A stretch of 20,702 nt of DNA from Opitutaceae bacterium (GTDB lineage Bacteria; Verrucomicrobiota; Verrucomicrobiia; Opitutales; Opitutaceae), in the NCBI GenBank assembly GCA_023265535.1, contig JAHFTI010000010.1, positions 1-20,702 of the forward strand. The letters are read 5' to 3'. The notes under the pieces are model-generated. The model did not search any database. It saw only the letters and a program-made list of their open reading frames with translations, and was not told the DNA's origin. The position numbers were made by a program, and so were the translations under genes. This document shows, piece by piece, positions 1 to 8,645 of this stretch. Position 1 is the first letter of the stretch, and each line of letters starts with the position of its first letter.

Positions 1-1
1 C

Positions 2-2890
2 TACAAGCTGCGTGTCCATTACACCGGCTACGAAGCCAAGCCGGCGATCGTGACAGTCGAGTCCGGCAAGACCGCGAAGGTCGATTTTGACCTGGGTTCG
101 GGCGGCAGCAATGGCGACACCGTCGTGATGAGCGCGTTTGTCGTCTCGAGTGAGAAGGAGGGCAATGCCAAGGCGCTCTCCGAACAGCGTCATTCCACGA
201 GCATCACGACCACCATCGCCTCCGATGTCTTCGGTGACATCGCCGAGGGCAATGTCGGCGAGTTCCTCAAATTCCTCCCGGGCGTGGATCTCGAATATGT
301 CGAGGCCGACACGCGCGCGCCGAAGATCCGCGGTCTGCCGCCGCAGTACACCGGTGTCACCATGAATGGCATGAAGATGGCGAGCGCCGATGCCTTCGTG
401 CAATACAACAGCACGGACAATGCCCAGGCCGGCTCCAGCAACCGTTCGATGGGCTTCGAACAGGTCTCCATCAACAATATCGAGTCGATTGAGGTCTCCC
501 TCACGAACGCTGCCGACAAGGACCCGAGCTCCCCCGCGGGCACGATCGACATGCGCACCAAGCGCGCCTTTGACCGCAAGACCCGCCTGATCACCTGGCA
601 GCTCAATGCCATGGGCAATTCCGAGGACTTCACGCTGCGCAAGGACTACGGTCCCGCCGACAATCCCTCCTACAAGATCCGTCCCGGCGGCATCTTCGAG
701 TACTCCGATGTCTTCGCCGATGGTCGCGTGGGCGTGATGCTCACGGTGAGCGAGTCGAACATGTACAATCAGCAAAGGCAGATCACCTTTGGCTACGACA
801 GCACGCCGACCCCCACGGACACCCGTCCCTTCGTCATGACGGGCATCAATTTCAAGGACGGCCCCAAGTTCACCGAGCGCTCGGCCGCAGCGGTCACCCT
901 GGACTTCAAGGTGACGAACCGTTTCTCGGTGTCGTTGATGGCCAACTACAATTTCTACCTCGGCCAATATTACAACCGCCAGTTCACGCTGGGCGGGGTG
1001 ACGCGGGCGAACGTGACCGGTGACGGTCTCACAAACTTCGACGTCATCGGGACGGGCGCAACGATCGGTGCCGCTGGCGGCACCAATCCAGGCTCGGGCG
1101 GCACCAACACCGCCGGCGCCTCAGCCGTCAAGATCGGTCGCACAAAGACCCTCACTCCCTCGTTCGAATACAAGGCGGACCGTCTGCTTCTCACCGGAGC
1201 ACTGATGCTGTCGGACTCGCTGAGTTCCTATGGCGCCTTCACGCGCAATGTGACGCGTGACACCCTCTACAACCAGATTCGGGGAATCAATTATCACTTC
1301 GAGCGCTCCTCGACGCAGGACTGGGACATCCACATCACGCAGACGGGAGGGCCGGACTTCGGGCTGTTGAGCAATTACGCCAATCCCCGCATTGTCGACG
1401 ATGGGCGTTCGGGCCGCGAGAAGGTGTATCAGGGACGGCTCGATGTGAAGTATGTCATGCCGTGGTCGACCGTGCGCACCTTTGTGCGTGTGGGCGGCAA
1501 GATCACGGAGCTGTACCACTATTATGACAACACCACGCCGGCGCTGACCTACAGCTACGTGGGGCCGGGTGGAAACGGCACAGGTGTCGTCGGTAGCTTC
1601 GATGGCTTCCAGACGCGGACTCGCTTCAACATCGGCGAGGGCAGCCTGATCCAGTCGGCCAGCGGCCTCGGCCCCGCCTTCGTGGACCGCCGCCAGATGA
1701 GCGACCTGTGGCTGGCCCATCCCGAATACTTCGTGAACACGGTCACGGCGCAGAACTATTATGACGCGTACATTGCGAATCACAAGAGTGTGCGCGAGCA
1801 GTTCAACGCGGTCTATGCGATGTTCAACAGCCGCTACAAGCGCTTCACCGTGCAGGGTGGCCTGCGCCTGGAGCGAACGATCACGCAGTCGGAGGAGTTT
1901 GATCCCCTGAGTCCCACCGAGGTGGTGGCGGCCGGCTATGTGCTCGACGCAAGCAGGCAGAAGGCAAACACGATCGATGGCATCGTCTACCAGTACATGA
2001 CCAACCCGAAGACGAGCCGCGTGGGGTACTACACCAACCCCTTTCCGAGCATCGAGGGCAAGGTGGACCTCACCAGCAACCTCCAGCTCCAGCTCGGCTA
2101 CAGCAAGACGATCAGCAGGCCGAACTACAACGACCTGAGCGGCGTTTGGAACATCGACGATGTGAACCAGCGCGTGAACATGCCCAACCCGGCGCTCAAG
2201 CCTGCGTATTCGGACAACTTCAGCTCCAAGCTCTCGTTCTACTTCGAGCCTGCAGGCACCCTCTCCATCGGCGCCTTTGAAAACACCACGAAGAACTCGG
2301 TCATCACGCGCATCTATTCCTCGGAGGATATGGGTTACGGCCAGGATCCTGACTGGGCGCCCTATGAGTTCAGCACCCGCAGCAACGGCCTGGGAAATCA
2401 GGTCAACCGCAGCTACATGGCGGATTACCGCCAGACCCTGCCTTTCCTGCCGAAGTCGCTGGGCACCTGGACTGTGTTTGCGAACTACACGCGAAACACC
2501 GTGCGTGCGGCCAAGCTCAATGCGACCACGGGGCTTCCTCTCACCGAGGCGCAGTACAACTCCGCCTGGGCAGGCAGCGCTTCGGGCGTGTCGCCTCACA
2601 CGATCGCCGGCGGTGTCTCCTGGAACTACCGGCGCTTCTCGATTTCGGTGAATGAGAAGTACACGTCGGACACGCCGTTCAACTGGTCGGTGGGCCGTTT
2701 CCGCCGCCATCGCATGATGACGGACGTGAACGCCTCGGTGCGGCTGGGTCGCGGCCTGAGCCTCTTCGGTCAGATCCGCAACATCACGAACGAGCCGGAC
2801 TACATCTACCAGGACTACAATCCGCAGAAGATCTACCGCGTCGAGCATTACGGCTCGATCTACACCTTCGGCATCAAGGGACGCTTCTGA
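2..2890 (+). CDS. TonB-dependent receptor, 5'-truncated by the window edge
   Basis: This is an outer-membrane TonB-dependent receptor, probably for a carbohydrate or other large nutrient; the ligand cannot be read from sequence. The frame is open to the window edge, so the start lies outside and the first in-window GTG (50) is not the true start. The first residues (YTGYEAKPAIVTVESGKTAKVDFDL) read as the end of a carboxypeptidase-regulatory-like beta domain. A linker (VVMSAFVVSS) and a plug domain follow (SDVFGDIAEGNVGEFLKFLPG, then KIRGLPPQYTGVTMNGMKM). The rest is a long beta-barrel rich in aromatic/polar strands that ends in a terminal Phe (TFGIKGRF), as expected for BAM-assembled barrels. 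The style matches the large Xanthomonas/Caulobacter-type receptors that are expanded in Opitutaceae. An intrinsic terminator follows. A two-component system and a GH3 enzyme lie downstream, which fits glycan use but does not prove it. Confidence 0.93.
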   Translation, partial: YKLRVHYTGYEAKPAIVTVESGKTAKVDFDLGSGGSNGDTVVMSAFVVSSEKEGNAKALSEQRHSTSITTTIASDVFGDIAEGNVGEFLKFLPGVDLEYVEADTRAPKIRGLPPQYTGVTMNGMKMASADAFVQYNSTDNAQAGSSNRSMGFEQVSINNIESIEVSLTNAADKDPSSPAGTIDMRTKRAFDRKTRLITWQLNAMGNSEDFTLRKDYGPADNPSYKIRPGGIFEYSDVFADGRVGVMLTVSESNMYNQQRQITFGYDSTPTPTDTRPFVMTGINFKDGPKFTERSAAAVTLDFKVTNRFSVSLMANYNFYLGQYYNRQFTLGGVTRANVTGDGLTNFDVIGTGATIGAAGGTNPGSGGTNTAGASAVKIGRTKTLTPSFEYKADRLLLTGALMLSDSLSSYGAFTRNVTRDTLYNQIRGINYHFERSSTQDWDIHITQTGGPDFGLLSNYANPRIVDDGRSGREKVYQGRLDVKYVMPWSTVRTFVRVGGKITELYHYYDNTTPALTYSYVGPGGNGTGVVGSFDGFQTRTRFNIGEGSLIQSASGLGPAFVDRRQMSDLWLAHPEYFVNTVTAQNYYDAYIANHKSVREQFNAVYAMFNSRYKRFTVQGGLRLERTITQSEEFDPLSPTEVVAAGYVLDASRQKANTIDGIVYQYMTNPKTSRVGYYTNPFPSIEGKVDLTSNLQLQLGYSKTISRPNYNDLSGVWNIDDVNQRVNMPNPALKPAYSDNFSSKLSFYFEPAGTLSIGAFENTTKNSVITRIYSSEDMGYGQDPDWAPYEFSTRSNGLGNQVNRSYMADYRQTLPFLPKSLGTWTVFANYTRNTVRAAKLNATTGLPLTEAQYNSAWAGSASGVSPHTIAGGVSWNYRRFSISVNEKYTSDTPFNWSVGRFRRHRMMTDVNASVRLGRGLSLFGQIRNITNEPDYIYQDYNPQKIYRVEHYGSIYTFGIKGRF

Positions 2891-2950
2891 GCGGCTGCCG
2901 AGAACACTGCTGGTTCATGTGCAATGGGGTGCACACCAGGGTACGCAGGA

Positions 2951-2984
2951 AAGCGTCCGCCTCTCACGGGGCGGGCGCTTTTTT
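2951..2984 (+). terminator. Rho-independent terminator of the TonB-dependent receptor gene
   Basis: An 11-bp stem with one G-T wobble (AAGCGTCCGCC at 2951-2961 against GGCGGGCGCTT at 2970-2980) encloses an 8-nt loop and runs into six T residues (2979-2984). It lies about 60 bp after the receptor stop codon. On the other strand the stem is not followed by a T run, so it should work mainly on plus-strand transcription. A smaller inverted repeat, TGTGCA-ATGGGG-TGCACA at 2918-2935, lies between the stop codon and this terminator. Confidence 0.85.
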
Positions 2985-3057
2985 GTTGTAGTTGAAGTTC
3001 TGATACAGTGTGCACGATCCCTGCCGGCTACACGTCGACCCCACTCCCCGCCGCCCC

Positions 3058-3681
3058 TCACTTAAGCTGGATGATGCCGCGCTTGATGCCGGCGGTGACG
3101 GCCTCCGTGCGGTCGTCGACGCGCAACTTCTCGCGGATGCGCTTGAGATGGTCCTTCACGGTGTGTTCCGAGAGCTGAAGCTCGTCGGCGATCTGCTTGT
3201 TGGCCAGGCCGCGTGCGCACTTCCGAAGGACCTCGACCTCACGCGGGGTGAGCGCATCGAAGGTCTTGCGGGCGGCGAGTTTTCTGCCCACCTCGGCGGG
3301 CAGCCATTTCTGGCCAAGTGCCACTGCGCGGATAGCCGGCAGCAGCTTCTCGCCTTCGGTGGCCTTCAGTACGTACCCCAGGGCGCCCGCGGAGAGTGCC
3401 TGGTGGATTTCCTCGTCCCCATCGTAGGCGGTGAGCATGAGCAGCCTTGCCCCGGGGAATTCCGAGATGATGGCACGCGCTGCCTCGATGCCGCTCTTCA
3501 CGGGCATGCGTACGTCGACCATGGCGACATCGGGGCGCATCTGGCGGAATTTCTCGATTGTCTGCATGCCGTCGACCGCCTCGGCGACGACCTCCATTCC
3601 CGGCTCGCTGCGGATCAACGCGCACAGGCCCATGCGGACCACGTAATGGTCGTCTGCCACGAGGATGCGAAGCGTGCTCAT
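3058..3681 (-). CDS. NarL/LuxR-family two-component response regulator
   Basis: This 207-residue cytoplasmic response regulator has a receiver domain (about 5-120) and a LuxR-type helix-turn-helix (about 142-204). The receiver has the acidic pair D10/D11, phosphoacceptor D56 in AMVDVRMP, the switch T84 and the invariant K106. The HTH contains LTPREVEVLRKCARGLANKQIA and SEHTVKDHLKRIREKL, typical of NarL/FixJ regulators. It lies 10 bp downstream of the histidine kinase in the same direction, so the two form an operon and almost certainly a phosphotransfer pair. There is no Shine-Dalgarno before its ATG; the bases upstream are pyrimidine-rich (CTCCCC), so translation may be coupled to the kinase stop. 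Targets are unknown; the divergent GH3 gene next to the kinase is the nearest candidate. Confidence 0.93.
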   Translation of the reverse strand: MSTLRILVADDHYVVRMGLCALIRSEPGMEVVAEAVDGMQTIEKFRQMRPDVAMVDVRMPVKSGIEAARAIISEFPGARLLMLTAYDGDEEIHQALSAGALGYVLKATEGEKLLPAIRAVALGQKWLPAEVGRKLAARKTFDALTPREVEVLRKCARGLANKQIADELQLSEHTVKDHLKRIREKLRVDDRTEAVTAGIKRGIIQLK

Positions 3682-3691
3682 GGGGAGCTTG

Positions 3692-5932
3692 TCAGATGAC
3701 GAGGGTGGCGGCGCCGGCGCGCGGCACGATGGACTCCAGCGGGATGCGCACGGTCACGCGCATGCCTTCGCCAGGGTGCGAGCTGATCTCGAGTTTGCCG
3801 CCGAGGCGCTGCGCGCGCTCGGACATGCCGATGAGGCCGAAATGGCCCTCGTCCTTGCCCGGGATTCCGGAGGTCGGCAGACCCTTACCGTCATCACTCA
3901 CCGACAGGCTGAGCTCGCGCTCCCCGTAGCTCAGGACGACCACGCCTGTGCGTGCAGCGGAGTGCCTGCACAGATTCGCAAGCGCCTCCTGGCCGATGCG
4001 AAGGAGGTTCTCCTCGACCGTCTCGGGCAGGTGCAGGGGTGTGCCCTCCGTGCGCTGGGTGATCGTGATGCCGCTGCTCTCCGCGGCGGCGTGGGCGCTT
4101 TGCTCCAAGGCCTTCGACAGCTCGAACTGCTCCAGTTCGCGGGAGCGCAGGTCCCAGATGGAGCGTCGCAGCTCCAACTGGCTCTGGCGGATCCAGGTGC
4201 GGGCCAGCTCCAGCGGTTTCACCGCCTCCTCGCGCGCCGGATCCCGGAAACGCCAGGCGGTGTCGAGTTGGAGCGCAATGCCGGTAAGGGTCTGCTCCAG
4301 GGTGTCGTGCAATTCCTGCGCGAGGCGCGTGCGCTCGGCGAGGACCGCCTTGAATTCGACCTCGTCGGTTTCGCGTTCGCGGATCTCCTTCTCGAGCTGC
4401 CGGGAACGTTCCTCGACACGCCTCTCGAGCTGGTCGTGCGCCTCCTGCAATTCGGCGCGTGCCGCCTCGCGGTCGCTGATGAGAAATTTGAGCACCTCGT
4501 TCTTGCGCGACACGGTGACGGACCATGCAGCCACGCCGATGAGCACCAGGCAGGCCACGCCGAAGGCGATTGCGAGGCGTGCCGGCGTGAACCAGCTGGG
4601 GGCTTCCAGCAGGCGCAGATTATCCAGCGCGGGGAGCACGAGCATGATGTCGCGCACGTGGCCCTCGCCATCACTGTCCGGAAGGAGCACGCCCGTGGCC
4701 GCCACGAGGCTGCCTGCGGGGGCCTCCGGGACGGGCACGCCGTGGGGCAGCTCGATCTCAACGGGGAAGGTCAGGCTATCGCCCTGGATCATCCAGGTCA
4801 CGCGCTTGCCCACGAACCCCTGCAGCTCGCGGTTCACATTGCGGGTGGCGACATCGATGACGTGTCCCCGAAGGGTGATGGACTGGAAGGGGTGGAGGCC
4901 CTGCAGGATCCTGGCCGCCTCGGGCTCCACCGGCACGACCGGAGGGAAGGCCTCGCGTGACACGCGGGCGATGCCGTCCTTGATCACGGGGAGGTTGTTC
5001 TCGTATTCGAGGAAGCCTGCGATGTCCACGCTGGTGCCCGGTTTCAGGCTGGGAAGCTGCGTCCCCTGTACCTGGATGCCGCCGCTCGAATCCTGCACGA
5101 AGAGGTCGAGGCCCGGGCGGCCGCCTGTGATGATGCCGCTCACATGGATTCGCCGACCAGGCTTGTTTTCGGGATGGAATTGGGCCACCTGCATGATGGG
5201 CAGTGGCGGCTCGTTGAAAGGATTGGATTGCTCGACCTCCTCGATGACGAAGTCCGCTGGCGAAGGCACGAAGATGTTGACGCCTGTGAGGTGCTTGAGG
5301 CGCGAGTTGAACGATGCCGCGACGGTCCCGCGCACGCGGACGCGGGCAGCGACGAGCGAGTCGGGCGGCAGGTCGGCTGGCAGGTGTGTAAGCACGTGGA
5401 TGCGGCGACCGGCGACCACCAGGTCCACCTGCCTGCGCGAGCCCTTCGGGCGCGAGGCACGCACCCAGCCCTCGATCTCGACGCGCTGGGCATCCTGGTT
5501 GCCCGAGGTGAGCTCCTCGATGCCCACCTTGTACGGTTCGGGAAGGGGAGCAGTCCCGAGTCTCTGGATGCCCGCCTTGATCACGATGGGTGTGAATGCG
5601 CCGCGCGAGAGGGTGCCCCTGACCTCAAGCAGGTCACCCACGCGCGGTCCGGGAGTCTGTAAGTATTCCACGAATACACCGCCCGTGTGGTCCTGGAGGA
5701 AGAAGCGGCCCTCCCAGTCTGGTTCTGCGGAGGTGACAACGCCCCTGAGCACGACAGGCGGACGTGCCTTGTGGTCGGCTTCCGTGGAGTGCAGGACCTG
5801 CCTGGCGGTGCGCAGCGGCTCCCCTGTCTGGGCGGGGCAGAGGGTCAGCAGGCCAAGCAGGACGGCAAGCAGCAGAAGGGGTCTTCGGGGTGGCACGAGT
5901 ACGGAGCATGAGGGGGTGCGCGGAATTTCCAA
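3692..5932 (-). CDS. Membrane sensor histidine kinase (HisKA_3 type) with OB-fold-like periplasmic sensor region
   Basis: Numbering is from the TTG at 5932. A hydrophobic signal/anchor (about 18-35) precedes a periplasmic region (about 40-447). That region holds repeated beta segments with an OB-fold-like pattern, for example RGVVTSAE..FFLQDHTGG..GDLLEVRGTL (63-107) and VSGIITGG..LFVQDSSGG..GTSVDIAGFL (264-308), with two less clear copies near 150-225 and 350-435. A transmembrane helix (451-472) and a coiled coil (about 485-535) follow. The dimerisation/phosphoacceptor helix has H542 in QELHDTLEQTLTGIALQLD, and the HATPase domain has the N-box (641-657), DDGKG (680-684) and GLIGMSERA (699-707). 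This is the NarX/DegS-like kinase class, which pairs with LuxR-type regulators, as the next gene shows. The start is uncertain: TTG 5932 and GTG 5896 are in frame, while the ATG at 5940 with the best ribosome-binding site is out of frame. Confidence 0.9.
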   Translation of the reverse strand: MEIPRTPSCSVLVPPRRPLLLLAVLLGLLTLCPAQTGEPLRTARQVLHSTEADHKARPPVVLRGVVTSAEPDWEGRFFLQDHTGGVFVEYLQTPGPRVGDLLEVRGTLSRGAFTPIVIKAGIQRLGTAPLPEPYKVGIEELTSGNQDAQRVEIEGWVRASRPKGSRRQVDLVVAGRRIHVLTHLPADLPPDSLVAARVRVRGTVAASFNSRLKHLTGVNIFVPSPADFVIEEVEQSNPFNEPPLPIMQVAQFHPENKPGRRIHVSGIITGGRPGLDLFVQDSSGGIQVQGTQLPSLKPGTSVDIAGFLEYENNLPVIKDGIARVSREAFPPVVPVEPEAARILQGLHPFQSITLRGHVIDVATRNVNRELQGFVGKRVTWMIQGDSLTFPVEIELPHGVPVPEAPAGSLVAATGVLLPDSDGEGHVRDIMLVLPALDNLRLLEAPSWFTPARLAIAFGVACLVLIGVAAWSVTVSRKNEVLKFLISDREAARAELQEAHDQLERRVEERSRQLEKEIRERETDEVEFKAVLAERTRLAQELHDTLEQTLTGIALQLDTAWRFRDPAREEAVKPLELARTWIRQSQLELRRSIWDLRSRELEQFELSKALEQSAHAAAESSGITITQRTEGTPLHLPETVEENLLRIGQEALANLCRHSAARTGVVVLSYGERELSLSVSDDGKGLPTSGIPGKDEGHFGLIGMSERAQRLGGKLEISSHPGEGMRVTVRIPLESIVPRAGAATLVI

Positions 5933-5940
5933 GATTCCAT

Positions 5941-5950
5941 GTCCCCCTCC
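5941..5950 (-). promoter_or_regulatory. Strong Shine-Dalgarno upstream of the histidine kinase, best spaced for an out-of-frame ATG
   Basis: Read on the minus strand the bases are GGAGGGGGAC, immediately followed by ATG (5940-5938). GGAGG sits 5 nt from that ATG, an ideal spacing, but the ATG frame stops after 31 codons and is not the kinase frame. The in-frame TTG at 5932 is 13 nt from GGAGG, or 10 nt from the end of the G run. This is the clearest Shine-Dalgarno I found in a window where most starts lack one. Confidence 0.55.
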
Positions 5951-6014
5951 AAATGGGGATGCCCTGCCGCCCCCAACCCTCTATGCTGCGCCCCCTGTCC
6001 TGATGCATCTTCCC

Positions 6015-8423
6015 ATGTCCACACGCACCTTTCTCCGTTTCGCCGCCCTCGGCATCTCTTTGGCAGTTCACGCCTTGGCAGCTGGCGGGATCTATCATGA
6101 TGGGTGGACCGATTTCAACAAGAACGGGAAGCGCGACCCCTTTGAGGACGCCTCGCAGCCGGTGGATCGCCGTGTCGAGGACCTGCTCTCGCAGATGACC
6201 CTCGAGGAGAAGACCTGCCAGCTGGCGACCCTCTATGGCTTTGCACGGGTGCTGAAGGATGCGCAGCCTACGCCGGCTTGGAAGAATGAGGTCTGGAAGG
6301 ACGGCATCGCGAACATCGATGAGAACCTGAACGGCCTGAGCATAGGCAACCGCCACGTGCCCGTGGAGCTTGTGTGGCCTCCGTCGAGCCATGTGCGGGC
6401 GCGCAACGCAGTGCAGCGCTGGTTCGTGGAGGAGACGCGCCTGGGCATTCCCGTGGACTTCACCAACGAGGGCCTGCGCGGAATCTGCCACAGAAAGGCC
6501 ACCAATTTCCCTGCGCCCATCGCAATCGGCGCCTCCTTCAACCTGGAACTGGCACGCGAGCTTGGCGAGGTGACGGGTGCCGAGGGAGCCGCGCTTGGTT
6601 ACACCAACATTTATGCCCCGATCATCGATCTCGCGCGCGATCCGCGCTGGGGCAGGGTCGTGGAGTGCTTTGGCGAGGACCCCTTCCTTGTCACCGAGAT
6701 GGGATTGCAGTTGGCGAAGGCAATCCAGGCGCATGGCGTGGCGAGCACGGTCAAGCATTTCGCCGTGTACAGTGAGCCCAAGGGAGGGCGCGACGGCGAG
6801 GCTCGGACCGATCCGCACATCGCCCCTCGCGAGATGGAGATGCTGCACCTCTGGCCTTATGAGCGCCTGGTGCGCGAGGCCGGCATCCTCGGCATCATGA
6901 GCTCCTACAATGACTACGACGGCGTCCCGGTCTCCGGCTCCGCCGAACTCATGGTCGGGCGGCTGCGCAGGCAATGGGGCTTTCGTGGCTATGTCGTGTC
7001 CGACAGCAACGCCGTGCGCTACCTGCACCAGAAGCACCGCGTGGCGGCCACGCATGAGGATGCGATGGCGATGTTCCTGCGCGAGGGCGGCAACGTGCGC
7101 ACCGAGTTCAACCCGCCCGAGAATTTCATCCTGCCCGTGCGCGGGCTCGTGCGTAGTGGGAAGCTGGATACAAAAGTCGTTGACGAGCGCGTCCGTGACG
7201 TGCTGCGCGTGAAGTTCCTAGTCGGCCTCTTTGACAAGCCCTATGCGGATGAGGCGGCGGCGGATCGAATCGTGCGCGCGCCGGCTCACCTGGAGGCATC
7301 CCTTCGTGCAGCGCGCGAGGGCATCGTCCTCCTGAGGAACACGGGCAGGGTGTTGCCGCTGGGGCGCACCCGCTCGCGCATCCTGGTCTGCGGCCCCTCG
7401 GCCGAGATGACGGAAACCTCGCGCGACCGCTACGGACCCACCGAAGGCGCCGTGGTGAGCATCCTCGAGGGCATCCGCGCGGCGGCTGGCGACCAGGTCG
7501 AGGTGCTCCATGCCAAGGGCTGTGAGACCACCGACGCCCGCTGGCCCGAGTCTGAGCTTTATCCCGAGGAGCCCGACGCCGTCGAACGCACCGCCATCAA
7601 CGAGGCTGTGCAGCTGGCCGCCTCTGCGGATGTGGTGATCCTGGTCGTGGGCGACTCCAATCGCACCATAGGCGAGTCCAAGAGTCGCACCAGCCTGGAC
7701 CTTCCCGGACACCAGAACGCCCTGGGGCGCGCGCTCGTGGCGACAGGCAAACCTGTGGTGACGGTGCTGGCCACCGGTCGTCCCGTGACAGCCAACTGGC
7801 TCGACCGCCATTCCGCGGCGGTGCTGGAGGTGTGGTTTGGAGGGGAATGGGCGGGCAAGGCGGTGGCTGAGGTCTTGTTCGGGGACTACAATCCTGCAGG
7901 CCGCCTGCCGGTCACCTTTCCGCGCAGCGTCGGGCAGGTGCCCTTCAATTTTCCCTACAAGCCAGGAAGCCAGGCTGGGCAAAGTCGCGAGTTCAGCCCG
8001 AACGGTTACGGAAACTCACAGGCAGAGGGGGCCATGTATTCCTTCGGGCACGGATTGAGCTACACGCAGTTCACCTATTCCGATGTCTCGCTCAACACGG
8101 ACCGCGTGGCTGCCGACGGCAGCCTGCTGGTCTCCTTCACCCTGGAAAACAGCGGCGATCGTGCTGGGGACGAGGTGGTGCAGCTCTACGTGGAGCAGTT
8201 GCTGGGTAGCGTGACCACCTATGAGCTGAACCTGCGCGGCTTCAAGCGCGTGTTCCTGAAAGCGGGCGAACGCCGGCGCCTGGTCTTCACCCTGCCCGTG
8301 AAAAGCCTGGAAATCATCAGCCGGGATGGAACACGTCGTGTGGAGCCGGGGGAGTTCGAAGTCTCCCTGGGCGCCTCCAGCGTGGACCTGCGCTGCAAGG
8401 CCCGTTTCACGGTGTTGCCCTGA
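6015..8423 (+). CDS. Secreted glycoside hydrolase family 3 (beta-glucosidase type)
   Basis: This 802-residue exported GH3 enzyme should hydrolyse beta-linked glucosides, xylosides or similar oligosaccharides with retention of configuration. A signal peptide (about 1-23, ending HALAAG) supports the start at ATG 6015; ATG 6003 is in frame and adds only four residues. A Ca-loop-like stretch DFNKNGKRDPFED (33-45), common in GH3 proteins of Bacteroidota-like bacteria, precedes the TIM-barrel domain. The barrel has KHFA (247-250) and the nucleophile D330 in GFRGYVVSDSNAV. The alpha/beta sandwich domain carries GESKSRTSLDLPGHQ, with E554 a plausible acid/base residue. A C-terminal fibronectin type III-like domain follows (about 700-800, with GDEVVQLYV). 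The length is usual for three-domain GH3 enzymes. It is divergent from the sensor kinase across about 80 bp. The exact sugar specificity cannot be told. Confidence 0.94.
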   Translation: MSTRTFLRFAALGISLAVHALAAGGIYHDGWTDFNKNGKRDPFEDASQPVDRRVEDLLSQMTLEEKTCQLATLYGFARVLKDAQPTPAWKNEVWKDGIANIDENLNGLSIGNRHVPVELVWPPSSHVRARNAVQRWFVEETRLGIPVDFTNEGLRGICHRKATNFPAPIAIGASFNLELARELGEVTGAEGAALGYTNIYAPIIDLARDPRWGRVVECFGEDPFLVTEMGLQLAKAIQAHGVASTVKHFAVYSEPKGGRDGEARTDPHIAPREMEMLHLWPYERLVREAGILGIMSSYNDYDGVPVSGSAELMVGRLRRQWGFRGYVVSDSNAVRYLHQKHRVAATHEDAMAMFLREGGNVRTEFNPPENFILPVRGLVRSGKLDTKVVDERVRDVLRVKFLVGLFDKPYADEAAADRIVRAPAHLEASLRAAREGIVLLRNTGRVLPLGRTRSRILVCGPSAEMTETSRDRYGPTEGAVVSILEGIRAAAGDQVEVLHAKGCETTDARWPESELYPEEPDAVERTAINEAVQLAASADVVILVVGDSNRTIGESKSRTSLDLPGHQNALGRALVATGKPVVTVLATGRPVTANWLDRHSAAVLEVWFGGEWAGKAVAEVLFGDYNPAGRLPVTFPRSVGQVPFNFPYKPGSQAGQSREFSPNGYGNSQAEGAMYSFGHGLSYTQFTYSDVSLNTDRVAADGSLLVSFTLENSGDRAGDEVVQLYVEQLLGSVTTYELNLRGFKRVFLKAGERRRLVFTLPVKSLEIISRDGTRRVEPGEFEVSLGASSVDLRCKARFTVLP

Positions 8424-8645
8424 GAGGACGAGGCCGGCAGGCGGGCAGGTCTGGCAAAGTCACGACGCACAGCCAAATCGCCGTACCCCTACTCTCTGGT
8501 GCGGGCGAAGGAGAGGGGTGCGTGCCTCTTCGGATTTGGGCAGGCCCGTTCTTCCCGTCCCGTACGTCCAAACACGTACGCCCTTGGCCGGGGTTTCTGT
8601 CAGGGCGACTTGGCAAAGACGCAGACCTCATTTTCGTGTTTGTCC
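8424..8645. other. Intergenic region between the GH3 gene and the large secreted protein gene
   Basis: These 222 bp hold no convincing gene. The downstream gene's reading frame stays open back to about 8499, but that stretch (GACLFGFGQARSSRPVRP...) has no recognisable protein character and precedes a good signal peptide at 8646, so it is read as non-coding. A perfect 7-bp inverted repeat lies at 8561-8580. I found no clear -35/-10 pair and no strong terminator for the GH3 gene. Confidence 0.6.
8561..8580. repeat. Perfect inverted repeat, candidate operator
   Basis: CGTACGT (8561-8567) and ACGTACG (8574-8580) are exact reverse complements separated by CCAAAC. The repeat lies about 65 bp upstream of the ATG at 8646, where a promoter for the large secreted protein would be expected. 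It could be an operator for a dimeric regulator or a short 5'-UTR hairpin. No T run follows, so it is not an intrinsic terminator. Confidence 0.4.

Noticed and set aside
1121..2848. 575-codon minus-strand open frame inside the first receptor
   Set aside because: Its Arg/Val/His-rich composition is typical of the antisense frame of a GC-rich gene; the plus-strand receptor reading is well supported.
3948..6002. Long open frame upstream of and in frame with the GH3 enzyme, antisense to the kinase
   Set aside because: It lies opposite a kinase with clear motifs, its protein is Arg/Ser-rich without family features, and the GH3 signal peptide marks a start at 6015. It is a by-product of high GC content.
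8450..8628. Two similar stretches (TGGCAAAGTCACGACGCA and TGGCAAAGACGCAGACC) suggesting a direct repeat
   Set aside because: Matching is limited to about 8 contiguous bases with loose similarity beyond, and there is no mobile-element context, so chance is a sufficient explanation.
8499..8645. Extension of the large-protein frame upstream of ATG 8646
   Set aside because: It has no conserved character and would bury the signal peptide inside the protein, so I start the N-terminal fragment at 8646.
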